Of a stretch of 64,000 bases of DNA, positions 46,118-54,146 are shown piece by piece. Within the stretch, counting starts at the first letter, position 1, and each line of letters starts with the position of its first letter. The position numbers and the translations under genes are program-made. The stretch is from SG8-41 sp963699525. Lineage in GTDB: Bacteria > Pseudomonadota > Gammaproteobacteria > Burkholderiales > SG8-41. Under the pieces are notes generated by a model. That model saw only the letters and a list, made by a program, of their open reading frames with translations, was not told the DNA's origin and did no database searches. The DNA is taken from assembly GCA_963699525.1 (NCBI GenBank), contig CAVOUI010000009.1, positions 310,001 to 374,000 of the forward strand. Reading direction: 5' to 3'.

Positions 46118-46921
46118 TCAGCTATTGTCTCCGTATCTCCCGTGACGGCCCGCCCTGTCGACTGCAGCCGACACGATGCTGCCTTCGCGGCTGTGAACCG
46201 TGACATCGAAGAGCCGGTCACCCTTGAGCACTTCGACCTTGTAGGCGAGTTGGCCGTTCCCGTTTTCGAGCACCGCGCTGACTGCCTTACCCTGGACGTG
46301 CCTTTCCGCGGCGGCGATCGCCTCGCTCAGGTCAATCCGGGTCGCGGCAACGCTTGCCTTGATGGCTGAAATGTCGTGTTGTCGCATGCCGATCGCCATC
46401 CACTCGTTCTTGTCGGCCCCAAATTGCGCGCGATCGGCGAGGATCTGTTTCTCCTGCGCTTTGACCGCCTGCCGGTCCCGGTAAACCCGTTCGCCGTCGT
46501 CGGAGATGGCAGACATCCTCCCGGCCCTGGCGTCCGCGCGCTGCGTCATCTGGTCGAACGCCAGCTGTCGTTCTTCGAGCCGCAACGCTTCACGGTCCGA
46601 CTTTATCTGCAGCGACCCCGGTTTGTCGCGGGCGATATCCTTCTCCTGTCCCTCGATGTACTGCCGGTCCTTGTAAATCTTCTCTGAGTCCTCGGACATC
46701 GCCGACATCCTGCCGGACCGGGTGTCGGCCGTGAGCGTATCCCGGTCGGCTCGCAGCTGGGCTTCTTCGCGGACGAGTGCGTTATCGTCGGTTTTCAGTT
46801 GCGTCCTGTCCTCCTTAACCGCCGCTGAGAGCTGGGCGGGTGTGGCACCGGCGGCAAACGCCAGCGGGACCAGGGCCACGGTGCCGGCCAGCGCGCCGGC
46901 GAGGAATAGCTTGGTCTTCAT
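46118..46921 (-). CDS. Exported coiled-coil protein with internal repeat and PepSY-like C-terminus
   Basis: A 267-residue protein. Signal peptide about residues 1-24. The middle is highly charged coiled coil with two clear repeats: SGRMSAMSEDSEKIYKDRQY then, about 60 residues on, AGRMSAISDDGERVYRDRQA, each followed by EGQEKDIARDK or KAQEKQILADR. The C-terminal about 65 residues (DLSEAIAAAERHVQGKAVSA; YKVEVLKGDRLFDVTVHSRE) look like a PepSY domain. I know no function. ATG 46921 has GGAGTCCACC upstream. It lies 62 bp downstream of the oxidase start on the same strand, so may join that operon. Confidence 0.75.
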   Translation of the reverse strand: MKTKLFLAGALAGTVALVPLAFAAGATPAQLSAAVKEDRTQLKTDDNALVREEAQLRADRDTLTADTRSGRMSAMSEDSEKIYKDRQYIEGQEKDIARDKPGSLQIKSDREALRLEERQLAFDQMTQRADARAGRMSAISDDGERVYRDRQAVKAQEKQILADRAQFGADKNEWMAIGMRQHDISAIKASVAATRIDLSEAIAAAERHVQGKAVSAVLENGNGQLAYKVEVLKGDRLFDVTVHSREGSIVSAAVDRAGRHGRYGDNS

Positions 46922-47030
46922 GGTGGACTCCTTTCCAAAGGGTTGGGGATATTCCGGTTCGGCATGATTGCCGAGCCGTGAGCCCATCATGCATCCCCGA
47001 AACTTAAGCGGGGCTTAAGCCAATCAAGCT

Positions 47031-48320
47031 CTAGCGCGCGCGGCCCGGCTCCAGCGCGCAGGTGCGGAAGCCCGCGAATAGGTCGTATCGCTCGGGCGTG
47101 TAGAAATTGCGCCAGGTGTTCCGGATGAGGCGGCGCGTCGTTGCGAAGCTGCCGCCGCGCAGCACCTTGTGGGTGCCGAACCAGGGCTTCGAATATTCCT
47201 GGTAGGGGTCTACCACGTAGCCGGGGTAGGGGTCGAACGTGCTCGCGGTCCATTCCCAGAGGTTGCCGACCATCTGGCGGCAGCCCGATGCGGCATCCCC
47301 CGCAGGGAAGGCGTCGACCCCCGCCAAGCCCGCGCTCTCCAGGTTAGCGTGATCAGCGGCGGGCGCCCGATCGCCCCAGGGATAGTGTCGCTTGACGCCG
47401 GTGCCGGGATCGAGCGCGGCGGCGTACTCCCACTCCGCCTCCGTTGGCAGGCGGCGACGGGCATAACGGCAAAAAGCCTCGGCCTCGTGCCAGCTGACGT
47501 GAAGGACGGGCGCATCGGCGCGTGGCGCGACGACCCGGTCGAATCGTCGTTGCATCCACGTGCCGTCCTGCCGGGTCCAGTACTTGGGCGCCCGCAAGTT
47601 CTCGCTTGAGCGCCACGCCCAGCCATCCTCGCTCCACCATTCCCTGCGCGAATAGCCGCCCGCCTCGACGAATTCCGAGAACTCCGCGTTGGTAACCGGG
47701 ACGCGCGCGATGCGGAAGGGGCGGAGTTCGAGCGCGTGCTCCCATTTCTCGTTGTCGAATACGAAATCGCCGCCGCGAGCCGCTCCGAGTATGAAGGTTC
47801 CGCCGGGAAGCTCCACGTCTCCGGAAGCACGGGTGCCGGGCGCGGCGGCGATCGCGTAATCCCCGAGAGGATCGTCGTAACCCAGTGTCTGGCGGGTGTA
47901 ATGGAAGGCCTCGGCGTGCATGTCCTCGTGGAACGTCGCGAGCTGGACGAAGTAGCGCAGCTCGCGATTTTCCGGTTCCCGCTCCAGGCGCCGGATGACG
48001 CGCTCCAGCACCTCTGCCTGATAGCTGCGGGTGGCCCGAAGGCCGGGCAGCGGCAGGTCCCAACGGGTGTCATGCGCGACTTTGGCGGAGTCATACAGCG
48101 CGTCCGCCCCACGCAAGATGGAGTCCGCAATCCTCTCGGGGGCACGGCGGCGCAGGCACCAGAATTCCTGGAACCAGGCTACGTGGCCCAGCTCCCAAAG
48201 CGGGGGATTGACGATCGCGAGTTTCGGGCCGAGCAGCCGCTCCCCGTCGAGATCGGCGGTGATTCGCGTAAGATGTTCGCGGCTCGCGCGCAGCTCGCTG
48301 GCCAGAAATGCGGGGTTCAT
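47031..48320 (-). CDS. senA: Selenoneine synthase-like EgtB homolog SenA
   Basis: About 429 residues of the EgtB/ergothioneine-type family: an N-terminal DinB-like four-helix domain with iron histidines (LGHVAWFQEF; TFHEDMHAEAFHYTRQ) and a C-terminal formylglycine-generating-enzyme-like domain (VTNAEFSEFVEAGGYSRREW; RLPTEAEWEYAAA; MVGNLWEWTASTFDPYPGY; VLRGGSF). In the known selenoneine pathway SenA joins a selenosugar to trimethylhistidine. The neighbour at 48351 is SenB, which supports SenA over plain EgtB. ATG 48320 (GGGAAGCG upstream) is preferred to ATG 48350, which has no ribosome site and directly abuts senB. No SenC/SelD gene is in view. Confidence 0.8.
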   Translation of the reverse strand: MNPAFLASELRASREHLTRITADLDGERLLGPKLAIVNPPLWELGHVAWFQEFWCLRRRAPERIADSILRGADALYDSAKVAHDTRWDLPLPGLRATRSYQAEVLERVIRRLEREPENRELRYFVQLATFHEDMHAEAFHYTRQTLGYDDPLGDYAIAAAPGTRASGDVELPGGTFILGAARGGDFVFDNEKWEHALELRPFRIARVPVTNAEFSEFVEAGGYSRREWWSEDGWAWRSSENLRAPKYWTRQDGTWMQRRFDRVVAPRADAPVLHVSWHEAEAFCRYARRRLPTEAEWEYAAALDPGTGVKRHYPWGDRAPAADHANLESAGLAGVDAFPAGDAASGCRQMVGNLWEWTASTFDPYPGYVVDPYQEYSKPWFGTHKVLRGGSFATTRRLIRNTWRNFYTPERYDLFAGFRTCALEPGRAR

Positions 48321-48350
48321 CGCTTCCCAGTCTAAAAGAACCGCCGGCAT

Positions 48351-49307
48351 ATGAGAATCGCCATTACCGTTCCACCGTCATCCACGCCGCGCAGCGGCAA
48401 CCGGCACACGGCGGCGCGCTGGCGCGATTTCCTGCGCGAGCTGGGACATCGGGTACGCGTCGAGACCGAATGGAGCGGCGGGAACGACGATCTCCTGCTG
48501 GCACTGCATGCCCGCAAGAGCTACTCATCGATCGAGCGCTTCCGGCGGGAACGGCCGGACGCTCCCCTGGTCGTGGCGCTGACCGGAACGGATCTCTACC
48601 GGGACATCAGGAAGTACGCCGAGGCGCGGCGCTCGCTGGCGATGGCAACACGGCTCGCGGTGCTGCAGCAAGAGGGCCTGCGCGAGCTAGGTCCCGCGCT
48701 GCGCCGCCGGACCCGGGTCGTCTACCAGTCGTCCGACGTGCGGTTGCCACACACGCCCGTTCGGTCCCATTTCCGGGTCGCCGTTATCGGGCACCTGCGT
48801 AGCGAGAAGGATCCGTTCCGCGCGGTGCGCGCGTTGCGCCACCTCGATCGCGCGGCACGGGTCGAGGTCGTGCAGATCGGGGGCGCGCTCGATCCGCGAT
48901 CACGCGCGCAAGCCAGAAGGTGGGTGAAGCATGAGCCACGCTATCGCTGGCTCGGCAGCGTATCGCACGGTGCCGCGATGCGCTGGCTGGCCTCCAGCCA
49001 CGTTCTGGTAGTGAGCTCCGTCATGGAGGGCGGGGCAAACGTCATTTGCGAGGCGGCGCGCATCGGTGTTCCAGTGCTGGCGTCCCGCATTCCGGGCAAC
49101 GTGGGCATGCTGGGCCGCGATTATCCCGGGTATTTCCCGCTGTTCGACCACGGGGCGCTCGCGCGCTTGATCGAGCACTGCAGCGGTGACAAGGCGTTCT
49201 ATGACAAGCTGCGCGAAGCGTTGCGGCGCAGGCGCGGCTTGTTTGCCCCGGTATCCGAAAAATCGGCGCTCAAACGTCTCCTGCAAGGCTTTCGGGCGAA
49301 AGCCTAG
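48351..49307 (+). CDS. senB: Selenosugar synthase SenB (glycosyltransferase family)
   Basis: A 318-residue GT4-like protein. IAITVPPSSTPRSGNRHTAA, RWRDFLRELGHRVRVETEW, LLLALHARKSYSSIERFR and VALTGTDLYRDI match the family once called TIGR04348, now known as SenB. The C-terminal nucleotide-sugar site includes LGSVSHGAAMRWLASSHVL, SSVMEGGANVICEAARIGVP and the EGG/EA pattern. It makes a selenosugar from UDP-GlcNAc-type donor and selenophosphate. Divergent from senA with starts only 30 bp apart, unlike the usual senA-senB operon. No clear ribosome site precedes ATG 48351, so translation may be leaderless. Ends by overlapping the stop of the opposite-strand transporter. Confidence 0.82.
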   Translation: MRIAITVPPSSTPRSGNRHTAARWRDFLRELGHRVRVETEWSGGNDDLLLALHARKSYSSIERFRRERPDAPLVVALTGTDLYRDIRKYAEARRSLAMATRLAVLQQEGLRELGPALRRRTRVVYQSSDVRLPHTPVRSHFRVAVIGHLRSEKDPFRAVRALRHLDRAARVEVVQIGGALDPRSRAQARRWVKHEPRYRWLGSVSHGAAMRWLASSHVLVVSSVMEGGANVICEAARIGVPVLASRIPGNVGMLGRDYPGYFPLFDHGALARLIEHCSGDKAFYDKLREALRRRRGLFAPVSEKSALKRLLQGFRAKA

Positions 49308-50365
49308 TGCTTGTGGCGGTGATGCAGATCGGGCAGGTGCGGGTGGGCGTGCCGCAACGGCTCGTGCACGTGCTCGTGAACGTGGGGCTCGGGCCCTTCG
49401 TCACCGCGGTGGGCGTGTTGATGGTGCTCGTCGTGGACGTGGGGGTGGCTGTGAGCCATCTGCTCGTGCGTATGCTCGTGCTCGTGTCGCTCGGTTAGCA
49501 CGAGCCAGGTTGCGGCGACCATCAGCAAGAGGGCGGCGCCAAACGATACGGTGAACGGCTCTCCGAGGACCAGGATCGCGATGGCGGCGCCGATGAAGGG
49601 CGAGGTGCTGAAATGCGCGGCGGTGCGCGCTGCGCCGAGATGCCGCAGCGCGCGGGTGTAGAGCACGAGGCTCAGGCCGTAGGCGACGAACCCCAGCGCA
49701 AGCGCGCCGGCCACCGCTTCCATGGCGGGCAGCATTCCGCCCAGCGCGAGCCCGAGCACGAGGTTGAAACTCCCGGCGGCGAGTCCCTTGATCGTGGTGA
49801 TTACAACCGGATCGGCGGCGGCGACCTTGCGCGTCAGATTGTTGTCCACCGCCCAGCCGAAGCAAGCGGCGACAACCGCGAGCGAGTGCGCGGAGAGCGC
49901 CAGCGGCGCGCCGGGGTCGTAGGCGAGCACGAAGCCGCCCGCGAGCATGACCAGCGCCGCGAACCACACCCGGCCGCCCACCGCCTCGCGGAAAAGAGCG
50001 GCGGCGATGAGCGCGGTGATGACGGCCTCGAAGTTCAGAAGCAGGGAAGTCTCGGCGGCCCCGCTGCCGGACAGACCCCACAGGAGCAAAACGGGCGCCA
50101 CGACGCCACCCGAGAGAATCGCCCCGGCAAGCCATCCCCAATCGCGCGCGGCGAGCGCTGCTTCATGGGGCCGTGGCTTGGAACCGCGTGCGAGGAGCGA
50201 TAGCGCCAGGCCGCATCCGCCGCCGAGGTAGAGCAGTCCGGCCAGCAATAGCGGGGAGGTTTCGGCGAGCAGCAGCTTGGCGAGCGGCGTGCTCGCGCCG
50301 AACAACAGGGCGGCAGCAAGCGCGAGGAAAGCGTAACGCTGGACGCGAAGATCTATCCCGGCCAC
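49304..50365 (-). CDS. EamA/DMT-family transporter with a His-rich tail
   Basis: A 353-residue protein with ten predicted helices in two EamA repeats (LLFGASTPLAKLLLAETSPL; STSPFIGAAIAILVLGEPFT). Residues from about 292 form a cytoplasmic tail with about 20 histidines (ERHEHEHTHEQMAHSHPHVH; EPHVHEHVHEPLRHAHPHLP), likely a metal sponge or sensor for Ni, Zn or Co. Plain EamA proteins export amino acids or metabolites; the tail makes metal export more likely (inference). 8 bp from the CDF gene upstream, so co-transcribed. Confidence 0.88.
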   Translation of the reverse strand: MAGIDLRVQRYAFLALAAALLFGASTPLAKLLLAETSPLLLAGLLYLGGGCGLALSLLARGSKPRPHEAALAARDWGWLAGAILSGGVVAPVLLLWGLSGSGAAETSLLLNFEAVITALIAAALFREAVGGRVWFAALVMLAGGFVLAYDPGAPLALSAHSLAVVAACFGWAVDNNLTRKVAAADPVVITTIKGLAAGSFNLVLGLALGGMLPAMEAVAGALALGFVAYGLSLVLYTRALRHLGAARTAAHFSTSPFIGAAIAILVLGEPFTVSFGAALLLMVAATWLVLTERHEHEHTHEQMAHSHPHVHDEHHQHAHRGDEGPEPHVHEHVHEPLRHAHPHLPDLHHRHKH

Positions 50366-50373
50366 GGCGGGGG

Positions 50374-51324
50374 TCAGTGGCGATGGCCTGCGTGCGCGCC
50401 CGCCGCGGGAGGGGTCTCGAGGGTGCAGTCGTTGCCGCGGGGATCGCAGTGCTCGAGCTCGGCCTGGAGCGTGGTGTGTGTGAGCCCGAAGTCGCGCCGC
50501 AACAGGTCATTGGCGTCGTTGAGCACGTGCTGGACGTCGGCCTGCGCCTCGTCGACGATCAGGTGCGCGGTCAGGCTCGCCTTGCCGCTTCCGATCGCCC
50601 AGATGTGGAGGTCGTGCACGTCGCGGACGCCGGGCAGGCCGCGCAGGCGGCTGTCGATCACCGAAAGATCCATGCCCTCCGGCACGCCCTCGAGCAGCAC
50701 GTTCACGCTCTGCTTGAAGAGTGTCCAGGTCCGCGGCAGGACCCAAAGCGCGATCAGCACCGCGACGATCGGATCGGCGCGCGTCCAGCCGGTGAAGGTG
50801 ACGATGAGCGCGGCGATGATGACGCCAACCGAGCCCAGCGCGTCCGCCCACACTTCGAGGTACGCTCCCTTGACGTTCAGATTGCTGTCGGCGTGGTTCG
50901 AGAGCATGCGCATGCCGGCGAGATTGACCGCCAGACCAACGACAGCGATGGCAAGCATGCCGAGTGACTCAATCGAGGGGGGCATGATCCAGCGCTGGTA
51001 CGCTTCGTAGAGGATGTAGAGCGCGACGAAGAAGAGCAACGTCGCATTGAAGGCGGCCGCGAGGACCTCGAAGCGGTGATAGCCAAACGTGCGCTTGCGA
51101 TCGGCCGGCAGGCGCGACAGGCGCATCGCGGCGATCGCAATCGCGAGCGCCATAACATCGGTGAACATGTGCGCCGCGTCGGAGAGCAGCGCGAGGCTGC
51201 GCGTGAGGATGCCGCCGACGACCTCCACGACGAAAAATCCCGCGGTGAGAGCAAAGACCACCCACATGCGCCGCTCGCCCGCATCCCGGGTGTGATCGTG
51301 GCCGCCGTGAGAGTGGTTTTCCAT
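50374..51324 (-). CDS. Cation diffusion facilitator (ZitB/CzcD-like)
   Basis: A 316-residue six-helix efflux protein for Zn, Co or Cd. The N-terminal MENHSHGGHDHTRDAG is His-rich; helix II holds LLSDAAHMFTDVMALAIAI (metal Asp/His) and helix V YLEVWADALGSVGVIIAAL with AxxxDxxGS-like ligands. The C-terminal cytoplasmic domain (GVRDVHDLHIWAIGSGKASL) senses metal, and the end is His-rich (AGAHAGHRH). It forms an operon with the His-tailed DMT protein. Its promoter should be in the 144-bp gap before the CoA-ligase genes, where I recognise no operator. Confidence 0.92.
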   Translation of the reverse strand: MENHSHGGHDHTRDAGERRMWVVFALTAGFFVVEVVGGILTRSLALLSDAAHMFTDVMALAIAIAAMRLSRLPADRKRTFGYHRFEVLAAAFNATLLFFVALYILYEAYQRWIMPPSIESLGMLAIAVVGLAVNLAGMRMLSNHADSNLNVKGAYLEVWADALGSVGVIIAALIVTFTGWTRADPIVAVLIALWVLPRTWTLFKQSVNVLLEGVPEGMDLSVIDSRLRGLPGVRDVHDLHIWAIGSGKASLTAHLIVDEAQADVQHVLNDANDLLRRDFGLTHTTLQAELEHCDPRGNDCTLETPPAAGAHAGHRH

Positions 51325-51468
51325 GCAGGCATTATCTCCCCGTTCGGCAGTTGTGCGCGAGCGCGCCGCTCGCTTGCTCGCGTGACTTTTGACGCGGGAA
51401 CGCCGTCATGAACGTGAAAACTCCAAGCAGCCGCCGTCGGGCCGTCACGCGGCGCCGCCGGGCTTGAG

Positions 51469-52338
51469 CTAAGCCAAACTGGACTTCAGCGCCGGCCCGA
51501 CATCGGACGGCGTTTCGAGCACTGTGACCCCGGCGGCTTCGAGCGCCGAGCGCTTGGAAGCGTAGGATCCCTTGTTGCCCGTGACGATGGCGCCGGCGTG
51601 GCCCATCTTCCTGCCCTCGGGCGCGGCGCCGCCGGCGATGAAGGCGACGACCGGCTTGGTCATGGTTCTCGCGTACTCGGCGGCTTCCTCTTCCATCGAG
51701 CCGCCGATCTCGCCCACCATGACGATGGCTTCGGTGCCGGGAAAGGCATCGAGGGCCGCGAGCGCTTCGCGCGTGGTGGTGCCGATGATGGGGTCACCGC
51801 CGATGCCCAGGAACGCCGATTCGCCATAGCCGGCCTGGACCACGTTGAGGCAGAACAGCACGCCCAGGCTGCCGCTCCGCGAGATTACCCCGATCGAGCC
51901 CTTGCGGAAGATGCGCTCGTTGAATGCAGGCATGAAGCCGGCGAAGCACTCGCCCGGGGTCACGGCGCCGGCGGTGTTGGGACCGAGGATCCACACGGAG
52001 CGCTCCTTCGCCGCGGCCACGAAGTGCATCACGTCCTGCACCGGGATGTGCTCGGTCAGCACGACGAGACCCCTCGCGCCGGCTTCGATCGCGTCCAGAG
52101 CGGCTTCCTTGACCATCAAAGGGGGAATGAAAAGGACGGCGACTTCGAAACCCGTGCCCTTCATCGCGTCCCTCGCGGTGGCGAATACCGGAACGTTGCA
52201 GTGCGTCGTGCCGGCCTTGCCCGGATGGGTGCCGCCGACGACCCGGGTGCCGTAGGCCTGCATGCGCTCGGTCCAGAACGTGCCCTGCTTGCCGGTGATG
52301 CCCATCACGAGCACCCGGTCGGTGCCGCGGACGATCAT
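51469..52338 (-). CDS. Succinyl-CoA synthetase-like alpha subunit (ADP-forming acid-CoA ligase)
   Basis: A 289-residue CoA-binding subunit. VLVMGITGKQGTFWTERMQA is the Rossmann/CoA loop, ILGPNTAGAVTPGECFAGFM and GVISRSGSLGVLFCL are family motifs, and the catalytic phosphohistidine is in KMGHAGAIV. It is shorter and diverged from TCA-cycle SucD, so it probably ligates another carboxylate. ATGA overlap with the beta subunit. It precedes no other gene on this strand. Confidence 0.88.
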   Translation of the reverse strand: MIVRGTDRVLVMGITGKQGTFWTERMQAYGTRVVGGTHPGKAGTTHCNVPVFATARDAMKGTGFEVAVLFIPPLMVKEAALDAIEAGARGLVVLTEHIPVQDVMHFVAAAKERSVWILGPNTAGAVTPGECFAGFMPAFNERIFRKGSIGVISRSGSLGVLFCLNVVQAGYGESAFLGIGGDPIIGTTTREALAALDAFPGTEAIVMVGEIGGSMEEEAAEYARTMTKPVVAFIAGGAAPEGRKMGHAGAIVTGNKGSYASKRSALEAAGVTVLETPSDVGPALKSSLA

Positions 52339-53468
52339 CGTAGGGGTTTCCCCGCTTCCACTGCGGCCCTGCAGGCGTCGTTCATGGTCGGAAGCGGTGT
52401 CACGCCCAGACGTTCCTTCAGCAACTTGATCGCTTCCTCGTCGCCGGTGCCGTGCACCGAGAAGAAGATCGGCAGCCGCGGCTTCAGCGCCTCGATCGCC
52501 TCGATGACGCCCCCGGTCATGACATCGGTGCGCGCGAAGGCGCCGCAGAAGTTGATGACCAGGCTCCGGATGCCGGGCTTCGAAAGCAGCAGCTCCAGCG
52601 CCGGCCGCGCCTGGGTGTAGGCTTCGCCGCCGATCTCGAGGAAGTTCGCGGGCCGCCCGCCGTAGTGGCGGACCACGTCCATCGTGGTCATCGTGAGGCC
52701 GGCGCCGTTGGCGAGCACGCCCACGTCGCCGTCGAGGTCGATGTACTTGAGCCCCGCGGCCTTCGCCCGCGCCTCGAGCCCGGTCAGCTTCTCCGGCGTG
52801 CCCGCGGGCGCGACGTCCGGATGCCGGACGATTCCGGAATCGTCCATCACGAACTTGCAATCGAGTGCGATGACGCGGCCGTCCCTGGCCACGATGAGGG
52901 GATTGATTTCCAGGAGCTCGGCGTCGAGGGCGGTGTACGCCTCATAAAGCCGCGCGATGACGTCGGCGACCTTGCCTTCCGCTGCTCCGAGTCCCAGGCC
53001 CCGAACCAGCGTGGCGGACTCCGCGCGCGAGAAACCGCGGCGGATGTCGACGGCCTGGCGGCGCAGGCTCTCGGGCGCGCGCGCCGCCACCTCCTCGATA
53101 TCCATGCCACCCTCGGTTGAAAACAGGACGAGAGGGCCCTTGCTCGATGAGTCGTTCAACACCGCGGTGTAGAGCTCGCGCGCGATCGGGACTTGCTCCT
53201 CGACCAGCACCCTCTCGACCTTGTGGCCGGCGATCACCATGCCAAGGATCGCCTTTGCGTGAGTTCGGGCCTCATCCGGTGTCGCGGCGAGCTTGATCCC
53301 GCCGGACTTGCCGCGCTTGCCCGCCGGGACCTGTGCCTTCACGACGGCCGCGCCGATTCCCGCCGCGACCCGGGCAGCCTCATCGGGCGTTGTCGCGAGC
53401 GCGCCGCGGGGCACGGCAATGCCGTGCCTCGCCAGGAGCGGCTTGGCAGCGTGTTCCTCGAAATTCAT
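52335..53468 (-). CDS. Succinyl-CoA synthetase-like beta subunit (ADP-forming acid-CoA ligase)
   Basis: A 377-residue ATP-grasp subunit. FEEHAAKPLLARHGIAVPRG begins the ATP-grasp fold; KAQVPAGKRGKSGGIKLA binds nucleotide, LEINPLIVARDGRVIALDCK holds the Mg ligands, and ANGAGLTMTTMDVVRHYGGR with LEIGGEA the CoA/phosphohistidine lobe. The operon partners (alpha subunit, methyltransferase, acylating aldehyde dehydrogenase) imply that an acid is activated to CoA and then reduced. Substrates such as malate, sulfoacetate or other dicarboxylates are possible; sequence alone does not decide. Confidence 0.88.
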   Translation of the reverse strand: MNFEEHAAKPLLARHGIAVPRGALATTPDEAARVAAGIGAAVVKAQVPAGKRGKSGGIKLAATPDEARTHAKAILGMVIAGHKVERVLVEEQVPIARELYTAVLNDSSSKGPLVLFSTEGGMDIEEVAARAPESLRRQAVDIRRGFSRAESATLVRGLGLGAAEGKVADVIARLYEAYTALDAELLEINPLIVARDGRVIALDCKFVMDDSGIVRHPDVAPAGTPEKLTGLEARAKAAGLKYIDLDGDVGVLANGAGLTMTTMDVVRHYGGRPANFLEIGGEAYTQARPALELLLSKPGIRSLVINFCGAFARTDVMTGGVIEAIEALKPRLPIFFSVHGTGDEEAIKLLKERLGVTPLPTMNDACRAAVEAGKPLR

Positions 53469-53472
53469 CGGT

Positions 53473-54099
53473 TTAGCAAACGGTTAGATCTGGCTTCCTG
53501 GAGCGCGCCTGGGCGACGATTGTGGAAAACTCTTTTTTCGTGTTGCCGGGCGCATCGAAGCTGTCACGGGTGTGGAGCAGGATCTCCCAGCCCTCGAACC
53601 GGTCCTGCAGTTCGTTTCGTCCGAACAGATAGTAGTTCCCGGGTTCGAACATGCCCATGAAGGTGGTTCCTTCGGTCAGCACGTTTACAATCACCACGCC
53701 GCCGTCGGCGACGTGGTTTTGAATTCGGGTAAGGAGCTCAAGCGCCTGTTTCCGCCGGAAGAACATGAGCAGGCCGATCGCTACCACAGTGTCAAATTTC
53801 CCCGGGATCACGTAGTCCACGATGTCGGAGCACACCGCATCGATCTTGAGGCTTTCGGCTAATGCGACCCGATGGATGCGCCCAATCGCCGTCACGCTGG
53901 CATCCACGGCCAGAACTTCAAGTCCGCGGCGCGCGGCTTCGATGCTCAGGTTACCCAATCCGCATCCGTAATCGAGCACACGCCCCCGCAGGAACGGCAG
54001 GGCGGCCCTTTCGAACGGGTTGAGGGCGAAATCGCCGACCGCAACCTGCTTCTGAAATTGCTCGTCGAAGAAGGCGATACTTTGGTTCGGTGCAATCAC
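53473..54099 (-). CDS. SAM-dependent methyltransferase, TehB-like
   Basis: A 208-residue cytosolic protein. Motif I is VLDYGCGLGNLSIEAARRGL, followed by VLAVDASVTAIGRI and FDTVVAIGLLMFFRRKQALE, close to TehB-type methyltransferases that detoxify tellurite or selenite by methylation. The N-terminal FFDEQFQKQV and the C-terminal aromatic patch (FEPGNYYLFGRNELQDRFEG) are typical. It lies inside the CoA-ligase/aldehyde dehydrogenase set with 4 bp and 47 bp gaps, so it may act on the same pathway rather than on tellurite. With selenoneine genes 5 kb away a selenium role is an idea only. Confidence 0.75.
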   Translation of the reverse strand: MIAPNQSIAFFDEQFQKQVAVGDFALNPFERAALPFLRGRVLDYGCGLGNLSIEAARRGLEVLAVDASVTAIGRIHRVALAESLKIDAVCSDIVDYVIPGKFDTVVAIGLLMFFRRKQALELLTRIQNHVADGGVVIVNVLTEGTTFMGMFEPGNYYLFGRNELQDRFEGWEILLHTRDSFDAPGNTKKEFSTIVAQARSRKPDLTVC

Positions 54100-54146
54100 T
54101 GGCCCGGGCGCGGAATTGTTGATGATCGCCTACTGATCGCAGCACG

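Noticed and set aside
51408..51467. Tiny plus-strand frame of 19 codons between the CDF and CoA-ligase genes
   Set aside because: Arg-rich, without ribosome site or neighbours on that strand; likely chance.
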